This document shows positions 7,051 through 16,056 of a stretch of 64,000 nt of DNA, in pieces. The first letter of the stretch is position 1; each line of letters begins with the position of its first letter. A program made the position numbers and the translations under genes. The DNA is from Flavobacteriales bacterium (GTDB lineage Bacteria; Bacteroidota; Bacteroidia; Flavobacteriales_G; Salibacteraceae), in contig JABJJW010000001.1 of NCBI GenBank assembly GCA_018660685.1, positions 1 to 64,000 of the forward strand, written 5' to 3'. A model generated the notes under the pieces. The model did not search any database. It saw only the letters and a program-made list of their open reading frames with translations, and had not been told where the DNA came from.

Positions 7051-9474
7051 ATGAAGCAATTTCTCTCTCTCATCTTCTTCCTCGGAGCTCTTCACTTACA
7101 CGCTCAGGATTATTCATCCAGCATCCGAGGAAGAGTAATCGACAAGGACACCCGACAACCTATTCCGGGCGTCAACGTGGCCCTCCTTGATAATCCGGAC
7201 GATCTAACTGGATCAAGCACGGATGCTGATGGCCGATACGAGCTCGTGAATCTTTCAATTGGTCGGCACGAACTCCAATTCAGCTTCGTTGGATTCTTCC
7301 CACAGGTCATCAACAACGTCGAGGTCAATTCTGGTAGACAAACCATCTTGAACATTGAGCTGCAAGAATCTGCCATCGAAATGGAAATGGTCGAGGTTTC
7401 TGCTACGCGTGATGGAGGGCCGCTAAATGAAATGGCATTGATAAGCGCTCGACAATTCAACGTTTCAGAAACGGAACGATACGCTGGAAGTCGGGGTGAG
7501 CCTTCAAGAATGGCCTCAAACTTTGCGGGTGTACAAGGAGCGGATGACTCAAGAAATGACATTGTAATTCGAGGCAATTCTCCTCAGGCCATTCTTTGGC
7601 GAATTGAAGACCTACCAATCTCCAATCCCAATCACTTCAATATTCCCGGCACTGCGGGTGGTTCTATCAGCATTCTAAACAACAAAACGTTGTCTAACAG
7701 TGACTTTTACACGGGTGCGTTTCCTGCCGAATTTGGAAATGCCACTGCTGGAGTTTTCGATTTGAATGTTCGAAATGGAAATAATCAAAAACATGAATTT
7801 ATCGGTCAATTCGGTTTCCTCGGTACGGAAGCAATGATCGAAGGACCAATCTCTAAGGAGAAAAACATCACCTACTTGGCGGCCTACAGGTATTCAACGC
7901 TCGCCATGGTTGGGGGATTGGGCATCGAGTACGGAACCGACGCTATTCCGCGGTACCAAGATTTGACGTTCAAAATCAACTTCCCTGGTAAGGGCGCGTC
8001 ATCGTTCTCCATATTCGGTGTAGGAGGAATGAGTGATATTGATATTCTCATAAGCGATCAAGAAACACCGGAGGACAGAAACATTTATGGAGACAACGAC
8101 CGGGACCAGCACTTCGGTTCCAAAATGGGGATGATTGGAGGGACATTTACCCGTTCCCTATCGGAGAATACCTATTGGAAAACAGTTGTCGGATACAACT
8201 ACAGCGAGGTTACCTCCTATCACGAATTAGTTTACAGACATATTGATGCAGATGGCTCGTATGTCGTGGACTCGCTGAATGACCTACTCCGATATCAGTT
8301 CAAAGAAGAGAAGATCACAGGTCACTCTTTTATCAACTCTAAGCTCAATCGCAAAACGGTTTTGAAAGCCGGAGTGGTGGTGGATCAATTGTTCCTTGAT
8401 TATCGAGATAGTACGTGGGTGTTTGATTCCTCCTCAGCGGACTTCGATTCTTGGAGGGTAAGATGGAACTCCACTTCAGATCCAATGCTCGTTCAACCTT
8501 ATGTTCAATGGAAGTATCGACCGAATAATGATTGGACAATAACCGCTGGCCTTCATTCACAATACTTCTCCTTGAGCAGGGCCGGAAGTTGGATCGAACC
8601 CAGAGCAGCCGTTCGAAAGTCATTTAAAGATGGATCGAGTTTCAATCTTGGAGCGGGCTTGCATAGTCAAACCCAGCCCATGTATCTCTACCATTATTCA
8701 GATGAAAAGCTAAGCGATGGCCGCCCTTCATTGTACAATAAGAAAATGGACTTCACCAAGGCTATCCATTCTGTCGTAGGCTACGAGCGAATACTAAACG
8801 ACAATCTCAAAATCAAAACGGAGGCCTACTTCCAGTGGGTTTATGACATTCCTCTCGACAAAAACTCGCTCAGTTTTTCATTGGCCAATACAGGTTCCGG
8901 CTTCGAAAGATTCTTTCCAGATACACTCGTTAACGCTGGTTATCAGAGAAATTATGGGATTGAGGTAACCTTGGAAAAGTACTTCGCAAAGTCGTACTAC
9001 TTTCTCATCACTGGTTCTGTCTTCGACAGTAAGTATCAAGGAAATGACGGTCTGTGGAGAAATACCGACTTCAACGGACGCTATGCGATAAACACCCTGT
9101 TTGCTAAGGAATTTAGAATCAATAAGAAAAACATGATCAGTCTAGGAGGCAAGCTCACTGCTGTTGGTGGTAAGTGGTATGGCCCAGCAGACATTATGGA
9201 AAGCAACCTACAAAGAGAACTTGTTGTCGTTGATAGCTTGCGAAATACCCGACAATTTCGTGACTACTTCCGAGCAGACATTAAAGTGAATTACCGACTA
9301 AACACCAAGAAAATCACACATGAAATTGGAATTGATTTGGTGAATGTGCTGGATACACGAAATGTTCTGAGTCTTACCTATGCTCCAGATGAGAACAATG
9401 ATCCCAATGAATCAATAAGAAAAGAATATCAATTGGGAAGGCTGCCGTTGTTCTATTATAGAATCGCGTTCTAG
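7051..9474 (+). CDS. TonB-dependent receptor with CarboxypepD_reg-like domain
   Basis: This outer-membrane receptor has 807 residues. A signal peptide (MKQFLSLIFFLGALHLHAQ) is followed by a CarboxypepD_reg-like beta-sandwich (about 25-105, RGRVIDKDTRQPIPGVNV), then a plug domain (about 120-235: SRMASNFAGVQGADDSRNDIVIRG) and a beta-barrel ending in an aromatic residue (YYRIAF), as outer-membrane barrels require for BAM insertion. The plug lacks an obvious SusC-type signature and no SusD-like gene is nearby, so the ligand is unknown; a metal-chelate or small-peptide importer is as likely as a glycan one. Its stop overlaps the convergent amidotransferase gene by 4 nt (CTAG). Confidence 0.92.
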   Translation: MKQFLSLIFFLGALHLHAQDYSSSIRGRVIDKDTRQPIPGVNVALLDNPDDLTGSSTDADGRYELVNLSIGRHELQFSFVGFFPQVINNVEVNSGRQTILNIELQESAIEMEMVEVSATRDGGPLNEMALISARQFNVSETERYAGSRGEPSRMASNFAGVQGADDSRNDIVIRGNSPQAILWRIEDLPISNPNHFNIPGTAGGSISILNNKTLSNSDFYTGAFPAEFGNATAGVFDLNVRNGNNQKHEFIGQFGFLGTEAMIEGPISKEKNITYLAAYRYSTLAMVGGLGIEYGTDAIPRYQDLTFKINFPGKGASSFSIFGVGGMSDIDILISDQETPEDRNIYGDNDRDQHFGSKMGMIGGTFTRSLSENTYWKTVVGYNYSEVTSYHELVYRHIDADGSYVVDSLNDLLRYQFKEEKITGHSFINSKLNRKTVLKAGVVVDQLFLDYRDSTWVFDSSSADFDSWRVRWNSTSDPMLVQPYVQWKYRPNNDWTITAGLHSQYFSLSRAGSWIEPRAAVRKSFKDGSSFNLGAGLHSQTQPMYLYHYSDEKLSDGRPSLYNKKMDFTKAIHSVVGYERILNDNLKIKTEAYFQWVYDIPLDKNSLSFSLANTGSGFERFFPDTLVNAGYQRNYGIEVTLEKYFAKSYYFLITGSVFDSKYQGNDGLWRNTDFNGRYAINTLFAKEFRINKKNMISLGGKLTAVGGKWYGPADIMESNLQRELVVVDSLRNTRQFRDYFRADIKVNYRLNTKKITHEIGIDLVNVLDTRNVLSLTYAPDENNDPNESIRKEYQLGRLPLFYYRIAF

Positions 9475-11372
9475 TAAGCTCGAACTCTCTTTCCTTCGAA
9501 GTAGTTCACAAAAGACCTATTCACCACGCGGTTCCCACCGGTAGTTGGATAGTTTCCTGTGAAATACCAGTCTCCAGTGTGGTTCGGAATTGATTCATGA
9601 AGACCATCCACGCTTTGGTAGATGATTTCAAGATCTGCTTTTAAGCCCTCTGGCCTGAGTAACTCCGCAATTTTTGCGGATACCTCTTCGTCGGTGAACG
9701 GTTCGTAAATCTTCTTCACGTGATTCACTGCATTATGACTTGAGGAAGCCTCTAACTCATCAATACAAAGCTGGTACACATCCTTTATCACATGCTCCCT
9801 TCCAGTTTCCTTGAGAAGTGCAATTGCAGCCTGAAAGGCAATGAAGTCCTGAAAAAGACTCATGTCAATTCCATAACAATCAGGAAATCGAATTTGGGGA
9901 GCACTCGAAACAACCACAATTTTCTTGGGCCCGAGGCGATCAAGAATTCGTAGGATGCTTCTCTTTAACGTTGTTCCTCGAACGATAGAGTCATCGATGA
10001 CAACGAGATTATCTTTCCCTGGGACGACCGTTCCGTACGTGATATCATACACATGCTCAACGAGGTCGTTTCGGTCACTATCTTGAGTGATGAAGGTCCT
10101 GAGCTTGGCATCTTTAATGGCAACCTTTTCCATCCTGACACGCTCTCGCAAGATCTTCAACTTGGCTTCTTTGTCGTCTTTTCCAAGTTTGTCCAGTTCA
10201 TCAATCTGACGCTCGATATGAAAGTCTTCTAGCCCCTTGGTCATCCCATAATATGAGACCTCAGCGGTATTCGGGATAAATGAAAAGACTGAATGATCGA
10301 GGTCATCATTAATTGCTCCCAACACCTTCGGAACCACCTTTCGCCCTAATGCTAATCGTTCTCTGTAGATATCTTGGTCACTTCCCCGAGAGAAATAAAT
10401 TCTCTCAAATGAGCAGGAACGTTTTTCACCCGGCTTCCGGATTTTATCCATGCTCACTGTACCATCTTTCTTAATGATCAGTGCATGGCCCGGATCAATT
10501 TCCTTCACTGTTTCAACTTTCACGTTGAATGCAGTCTGAATTACCGGCCGTTCGCTCGCCACTACCACTACCTCATCATCCTGATAATAGAATGCAGGCC
10601 GAATGCCATTAGGATCACGGAGCACGAAGGCATCACCATTGCCAATCATTCCAGCCATAGCGTAGCCACCGTCAAAATCTGTTGCGGAACGTTTCAAGAT
10701 GCGTTTCACATTCAGCTGTCTAGAAATCTTATCAGTAATCTCAGTACTATGATATCCAAGCTTCTTGTACTTTCTAAAAAGCTCTTCGTTCTCCTCATCC
10801 AAGAAGTGACCAATTTTCTCCAGCACGGTTACCGTATCTGCCTTCTTTTTTGGATGCTGTCCTAAAGAAAGAAGGATGTCAAATTGTTCATCGACATTGG
10901 TCATATTGAAATTCCCGGCCAAGACCAAATTTCGAGACATCCAATTATTCTGCCTTAAGAATGGATGACACGCCTCGATGCTATTCTCACCATAGGTTCC
11001 ATACCTGAGGTGTCCTAGAAATAATTCCCCCGTGAATGGCGCGTGGTCTTTCAGCCACATTGGGTCCGCCAGTTTTTCCGGATCGGAATCAGCTCGCTCC
11101 TCTATTCTAGAGTATACTCGATCGAAAATGTCTTGAAGCGGTTGTTGTTCGTTCGAACGATACCTACTTATATACCGATACCCTGGTTTTACATCCAATT
11201 TTACATTGGCCAAACCTGCGCCATCCTGACCACGATTGTGCTGCTTCTCCATGAGGAGATACATTTTGTTGAGGGCGTAGAAGGATGTTCCGTATTTCTC
11301 TCGGTAATACGTGAGTGGTTTGAGAAGGCGAATAAGTGCTATGCCGCACTCGTGCTTGATGTTGTCGCTCAT
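9471..11372 (-). CDS. amidophosphoribosyltransferase family protein (long Bacteroidota form)
   Basis: This is a class II glutamine amidotransferase joined to a phosphoribosyltransferase. The likely catalytic Cys is residue 9 (KHECGIAL), so an eight-residue leader must be removed. Next come QHNRGQDGAG (46-53), GHLRYGTYG (120-128) and LAGNFN (151-156), which bind glutamine. The PRPP loop VVIDDSIVRGTT lies at 457-468. PurF catalyses the first step of purine synthesis and is usually about 470-510 residues; this one has 633, with a helical charged insert (about 385-425) and a 60-residue C-terminal tail. It is either the working PurF of this lineage or a paralog. It is not in a purine operon. Confidence 0.85.
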   Translation of the reverse strand: MSDNIKHECGIALIRLLKPLTYYREKYGTSFYALNKMYLLMEKQHNRGQDGAGLANVKLDVKPGYRYISRYRSNEQQPLQDIFDRVYSRIEERADSDPEKLADPMWLKDHAPFTGELFLGHLRYGTYGENSIEACHPFLRQNNWMSRNLVLAGNFNMTNVDEQFDILLSLGQHPKKKADTVTVLEKIGHFLDEENEELFRKYKKLGYHSTEITDKISRQLNVKRILKRSATDFDGGYAMAGMIGNGDAFVLRDPNGIRPAFYYQDDEVVVVASERPVIQTAFNVKVETVKEIDPGHALIIKKDGTVSMDKIRKPGEKRSCSFERIYFSRGSDQDIYRERLALGRKVVPKVLGAINDDLDHSVFSFIPNTAEVSYYGMTKGLEDFHIERQIDELDKLGKDDKEAKLKILRERVRMEKVAIKDAKLRTFITQDSDRNDLVEHVYDITYGTVVPGKDNLVVIDDSIVRGTTLKRSILRILDRLGPKKIVVVSSAPQIRFPDCYGIDMSLFQDFIAFQAAIALLKETGREHVIKDVYQLCIDELEASSSHNAVNHVKKIYEPFTDEEVSAKIAELLRPEGLKADLEIIYQSVDGLHESIPNHTGDWYFTGNYPTTGGNRVVNRSFVNYFEGKRVRAY

Positions 11373-11517
11373 TCTTTCAAGGCCTCAAAGGTATCAACAT
11401 TTTGAGCACCGTTATAATCAGTTATTAACTACCCTCCACAGCAACTATTCACTGCTTCAAAGCGTCTTAGTCATTACCTTCAAGACTGCTTGCAGTACCT
11501 TAGAACGTTATTAAACA

Positions 11518-14500
11518 TTGAAGCCACTAATTTCATACATGATGCTGACGCTCGTCTGGTTAATTCAGGTGCAAGCCCACGAACACGATGTTCAGCATGG
11601 AACCCTGAAATTTCAGGAGAATCTCGGCCAATGGCCAGACCATGTGGACTTTGGGGCGAAGTTGCCCAATGCGATGATATTCTTGGAAGGGCAAACCATC
11701 ACCTTCAATCTTGATGACCCATCTGAAACAGAGCTTTTCTCTCTTTACAAGCACCATCAAATTGACTCATTACCGTCAGCCTATCACAGCCATGCTTTCC
11801 GAATTCATTTGAGGAATAGTCAAACCCCGACTTCTATCCAAGCAAATGATTCGTACTCCGACTGGATTAATTATTACTACGGAAATGACCCTGCTAATTG
11901 GCAAACTGGAGTTCGTCAGTATGGCTCCATAACTTACGAAGACATATACCCAGGCATCGACCTCCGATTCTATAGCCTCGATCAAAACTTCAAGTACGAA
12001 TTCATTGTAGAACCGGGAATTGATCCATCCATCATCTCAATGGAATATGAAGGGCTTGATGACATCAAACTGGGTGTAGAAAATTTGCTCTTAGAAACCT
12101 CTGTGCAAAGCTTGGTTGACCAAAAACCTGTCAGTTGGGAATTAAATGAAGATCAGAAGACATTTATTTCAAGCGGGTTTTCCTTGGACAGCAACACCGT
12201 CTCTTTTCAGCTTGAATCCTATGATTCCTCTCAAACGCTCGTAATTGACCCAACATTAATTTTTTCTACCTATTCAGGCTCGACCGTCAATAATTGGGGG
12301 TCAACAGCAACGTACGATTCGTTGGGCAACATGTATGCAGGTGGTTATGTGGTTGTGACCGGATCTGGTTCAGGTGGTGGCTATCCGACGAGTTCAGGAG
12401 CATATCAAACTACATTCTCTGGAGGATCAGGGACCTTTAAGACGGATATGACAATTTCCAAGTTCAACGCTTCAGGAACGAATATTATCTACTCTACTTA
12501 CATCGGTGGAAACGGGAATGAAATTCCACATAGTCTGGTAGTGAATGACAATAATCAACTCTACGTATTGGGCACCACCTCGAGCAGCAACTTTCCGACT
12601 TCCTCTGGTGCTTTCGATGGTACATTTAACGGCGGCTCGACCATAAATGGAGGCACGACTGGAAATACAAATTCCAGCCAAATTCAATATGCGAACGGCT
12701 CGGATATTATTGTCTCAAAATTCAACGCAAGTGGTACTGCGCTTCTCGCGAGCACTTACATAGGAGGAAGCGGAAATGACGGAATAAATCTCAGCGACAC
12801 ATTGCAAAAGGCATATGCCGATGAGTTTAGGGGAGAAATTATTGTCGATGGAAACGACAATTGCTATGTCGCCACAACAAGTGCAAGTTCCAACTTTCCA
12901 ATTGTCAACGGATTTCAAGCCAGTTATGGCGGAGGATTGACTGACGGAATCGTATTTAAGTTTAATTCAAGTCTCACGAGCCTGTTATGGTCAACATTCA
13001 TCGGCGGCGATGATGCTGATGCAGCTTACTCTGTACAATTCGATCCAAATTTTGATGTCTTTGTTACAGGAGGTACAATTTCGACTGACTTCCCAACATC
13101 CACTGGAGCTCTCCATACCAGTTTTCAAGGAGGGTCAACTGATGGCTGGGTTTCGAAAATTAGCAACAATGGACAGTCGCTTCTTGCCTCTACCTATCTG
13201 GGTACAAACAGCTATGATCAGAGCTTTTTTGTTCAATTGGATTTGAGTGGAGACGTCTATGTTGTTGGGCAAACTCTAGGTAATTACCCAATCGGACCAA
13301 ACTGGGTTTATTCTGTAGCTAATTCAGGGCAGTTCTTACACAAACTGAACAACAGCCTGAGTTCTACAGTGTTTTCTACAAGATGGGGTTCTGGCAACAG
13401 CGCAATCAACCTCTCCATGACAGCATTTCTGGTCAATGAATGCAATCACATTTTCGTTTCTGGCTGGGGCGGAAATCTATTTGGAATTGGGGCGCCAACT
13501 TCCAGTGGCGGAACTACCACAAACGGCCTGCCGACAACCAATAATGCAGTTCAAACCACAACCGACGGTCAAGACTTCTACTTCATTGTTTTTGAAGACA
13601 GCGCGAAGAGTATCCTCTTCGCCAGCTTCTTTGGCGGGAACACTACCAGCGGATTTGGTGGCGAACACGTAGACGGCGGGACCAGCAGATTTGACAAGAA
13701 AGGCATCATCTACCAAGCGGCATGTGCCAGCTGCGGGACGGGCAGCACCTTCCCCACGACTTCAGGTTCTTATTCCACCACGAAAGGAACAGGCGCCTCA
13801 TGCAACATGGCGGCGATGAAATATGATCTCATCACTCTCGAAGCCGAGGCTGATGTCGATGGGCCCTTGACTTTTTGTATCGATGACAGCATACAATTTC
13901 AAAATGAAAGTTTCGGTGGTTCTCAATACCTCTGGGATTTTGGGGATGGGAATAACTCAGATGAATTCGAACCAAAACATGCGTATTCTGTAGCAGGCGT
14001 ATATGAAGTTGTTCTCATTATTTACGATTCGGTTTCGTGCATATTTTCAGACACAGACTCCATTCAAGTGACAATACTTCCTGGTCCCGAAGCAATTGTT
14101 CCGAGTTACCCGAGGTTTTGCCCTGGAGAGCAGGTACAGCTTACCGCCTCGGGAGGCGACACATATCAATGGGGACCTTCGACAGGACTTAATGATCCTA
14201 CTCTTCAAAATCCAATTGCTATTGTTGGACAAAACCAAATTACATACACCGTTTCTGTGTCTGACAGCTGTGGAACCGACACGGCCCAAGTCACTTTGAG
14301 GGTGCATCCCGATAACACCGATGCGATTGATGACACAGCTTTGTGCGATGGACTATCCGGAAAACTGTGGGCGACCGGTGGATCAAGTTATTCTTGGAGT
14401 CCAACCTTTTATTTAAACAATCCGAGTTTTGCAAATCCAACCGTGGCTCCGGATTCAACCGTACATTATACTGTCACAATTGTCGACTCCTTTAACTGTG

Positions 14501-15495
14501 TCAGAACGCATGAAGTGACTGTGTTTGTTGAAGGGTTTGTCCCTCAAGTGGAGGCATGGGGAGACACCACCATTTGCTCAGGGGACCGCGTGATGCTACG
14601 AGCAAAAGGTACGAACGGCTACGAATGGTTTCCAAAAACCGGCATTCTCGACCCGTTTTTTAATAATACGCCTGCTTATCCAACGCAATCAACGACATAC
14701 GTAGTCGTAACCTTCAACTCGTGTGGCGAAGCTTCCGATTCTGTGGTTATTACGATTGATCCCATTAGCATTGAGGTAAACAGTGACTCTTCTCTTTGCG
14801 AAGGAGACACTGCTTATTTAAAAGCAGATGGAGCGTTGGTCTATCAATGGTCTGGACCGGGAATTGATGGCATAAGTTACAGTCGAAACCCTAGTGTAAT
14901 CCCAAATGAAAGTGGATGGTTTAAGGTTGAAGCAAAGAACATTACTGGTTGCTCGGCATTCGACAGCCTCTTCCTTACCGTGAACAGGAGACCAAAACTT
15001 GACATCCTCACAAATGAAGACACGATCACCGGGTTGGAAAATGTCTTGTTAATTGCTTCGAGCGATCATGTCACTCGATGGAGCAGTTCGGGATTTATCC
15101 CTTGCGAATTCTGTGATAGCATTGTAGTCTACCCCGCAATTCGAACGCAGTACTTTGTTCAAGCGATTGATTCCTTCGGGTGTCACAAGTTTGATTCCAT
15201 AGTAGTAGCTCCGATCAGCAAGATTTTCGTACCGAACTCATTCACTCCTGATGGAGATGGAATCAATGACATCCACTACGTGAGAGGACACAATATCTCC
15301 AACTATGAAATCAGCATTCGCAATCGCTGGGGCAACGAAGTGTACAAAAGCAACGATATCAATATAGGCTGGGACGGTACGAAGTTTAACGATGGCAAAA
15401 AAGCCCAAATTGACGTGTATACCTATGTTATCAAGTACACTGTTAAACCAGATGAAGAATTATTTCAGGTTGGTGAAATCAGCCTGATCAGATAA
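11518..15495 (+). CDS. giant secreted SBBP/PKD protein with T9SS type B C-terminal domain
   Basis: This 1325-residue cell-surface or secreted protein starts at TTG 11518 (signal peptide from MKPLISYMMLTLVWLIQVQA); ATG 11539 is the alternative. The N-terminal module (about 25-240, KFQENLGQWPDHV) is common in Bacteroidota SBBP proteins. Residues about 245-780 are repeated SBBP beta-propeller units (STYIGGNGNE, STYIGGSGND). Then comes a PKD domain (LWDFGDGNNS, near 810-820), several Ig-like units beginning with a Cys (ICSGD, LCEGD), and the gliding-motility C-terminal domain IFVPNSFTPDGDGINDIHYV, the type B T9SS signal. The role is probably adhesion. Its end overlaps the convergent nbaC by 8 nt. 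Confidence 0.9.
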   Translation: MKPLISYMMLTLVWLIQVQAHEHDVQHGTLKFQENLGQWPDHVDFGAKLPNAMIFLEGQTITFNLDDPSETELFSLYKHHQIDSLPSAYHSHAFRIHLRNSQTPTSIQANDSYSDWINYYYGNDPANWQTGVRQYGSITYEDIYPGIDLRFYSLDQNFKYEFIVEPGIDPSIISMEYEGLDDIKLGVENLLLETSVQSLVDQKPVSWELNEDQKTFISSGFSLDSNTVSFQLESYDSSQTLVIDPTLIFSTYSGSTVNNWGSTATYDSLGNMYAGGYVVVTGSGSGGGYPTSSGAYQTTFSGGSGTFKTDMTISKFNASGTNIIYSTYIGGNGNEIPHSLVVNDNNQLYVLGTTSSSNFPTSSGAFDGTFNGGSTINGGTTGNTNSSQIQYANGSDIIVSKFNASGTALLASTYIGGSGNDGINLSDTLQKAYADEFRGEIIVDGNDNCYVATTSASSNFPIVNGFQASYGGGLTDGIVFKFNSSLTSLLWSTFIGGDDADAAYSVQFDPNFDVFVTGGTISTDFPTSTGALHTSFQGGSTDGWVSKISNNGQSLLASTYLGTNSYDQSFFVQLDLSGDVYVVGQTLGNYPIGPNWVYSVANSGQFLHKLNNSLSSTVFSTRWGSGNSAINLSMTAFLVNECNHIFVSGWGGNLFGIGAPTSSGGTTTNGLPTTNNAVQTTTDGQDFYFIVFEDSAKSILFASFFGGNTTSGFGGEHVDGGTSRFDKKGIIYQAACASCGTGSTFPTTSGSYSTTKGTGASCNMAAMKYDLITLEAEADVDGPLTFCIDDSIQFQNESFGGSQYLWDFGDGNNSDEFEPKHAYSVAGVYEVVLIIYDSVSCIFSDTDSIQVTILPGPEAIVPSYPRFCPGEQVQLTASGGDTYQWGPSTGLNDPTLQNPIAIVGQNQITYTVSVSDSCGTDTAQVTLRVHPDNTDAIDDTALCDGLSGKLWATGGSSYSWSPTFYLNNPSFANPTVAPDSTVHYTVTIVDSFNCVRTHEVTVFVEGFVPQVEAWGDTTICSGDRVMLRAKGTNGYEWFPKTGILDPFFNNTPAYPTQSTTYVVVTFNSCGEASDSVVITIDPISIEVNSDSSLCEGDTAYLKADGALVYQWSGPGIDGISYSRNPSVIPNESGWFKVEAKNITGCSAFDSLFLTVNRRPKLDILTNEDTITGLENVLLIASSDHVTRWSSSGFIPCEFCDSIVVYPAIRTQYFVQAIDSFGCHKFDSIVVAPISKIFVPNSFTPDGDGINDIHYVRGHNISNYEISIRNRWGNEVYKSNDINIGWDGTKFNDGKKAQIDVYTYVIKYTVKPDEELFQVGEISLIR

Positions 15496-16015
15496 ACCGA
15501 GGATCGGTTTCCATGACATGCCCACAACTCTTGCAGGTTCGCAGGTCTTCTGAAGCATAATACTCTCTAAATCTTGGCAGAAAATCCTGCTCAACATCTT
15601 TTAGCTTAAAGAAGGTTTCATGTAACTTGGTATTGCAATTGTCGCAAAACCACATCAATCCATCGGTGTGGTCTTCTTCTCTTTTCCTTTCCACAACTAA
15701 GCCGATCGATCCTTCTGACCTTCCTGGGCTATGAGGAATTTTTCCTGGCAGCAAAAACATATCTCCAGGGCCGAGGGGAATATCGACGGACTTCCCATCT
15801 TCCTGAATACGCACATTTATGTCTCCCTCGAGCTGGTAAAATAACTCTTCAGTCTCATTAAAATGGTAGTCCTTTCTAGCGTTTGGACCGCCAACGATCA
15901 TGACGATATAGTCGCCCGACTCTACGTATAAATTTTTGTTTGCAACTGGAGGCTTAAGAAGATCACGATTTTCCTCGATCCATTTGTCCAGGTTAAATGG
16001 TCTTATTACGCTCAT
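15488..16015 (-). CDS. nbaC: 3-hydroxyanthranilate 3,4-dioxygenase
   Basis: This Fe(II) cupin opens the ring of 3-hydroxyanthranilate to 2-amino-3-carboxymuconate semialdehyde, in tryptophan degradation by the kynurenine route or in de novo quinolinate/NAD synthesis. The 175 residues keep the iron ligands His51, Glu57 and His95 and the substrate-binding Arg47 and Arg99. The C-terminal rubredoxin-like pair of CxxC motifs (CDNC 124-127, CKSC 161-164) of the bacterial form is also kept. It is a single gene here; the next pathway enzyme found, a 2-aminomuconate semialdehyde dehydrogenase, lies 5 kb away on the other strand. The aminocarboxymuconate decarboxylase is not in the window. Confidence 0.96.
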   Translation of the reverse strand: MSVIRPFNLDKWIEENRDLLKPPVANKNLYVESGDYIVMIVGGPNARKDYHFNETEELFYQLEGDINVRIQEDGKSVDIPLGPGDMFLLPGKIPHSPGRSEGSIGLVVERKREEDHTDGLMWFCDNCNTKLHETFFKLKDVEQDFLPRFREYYASEDLRTCKSCGHVMETDPRFI

Positions 16016-16056
16016 ACTCTACTAGATTAATCGTAAATATAAGAGCAAGACAATTA

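Noticed and set aside
11411-11425. GTTAT repeat pair with 10-bp spacing before the SBBP gene as a second site of the TTAAC regulator
   Set aside because: Only two copies, a different core and an AT-rich context; likely chance.
11518-15495. Internal repeats of the SBBP gene as a CRISPR-like or DNA repeat array
   Set aside because: The repeats are protein-level beta-propeller units with diverged DNA, not regularly spaced identical DNA repeats.
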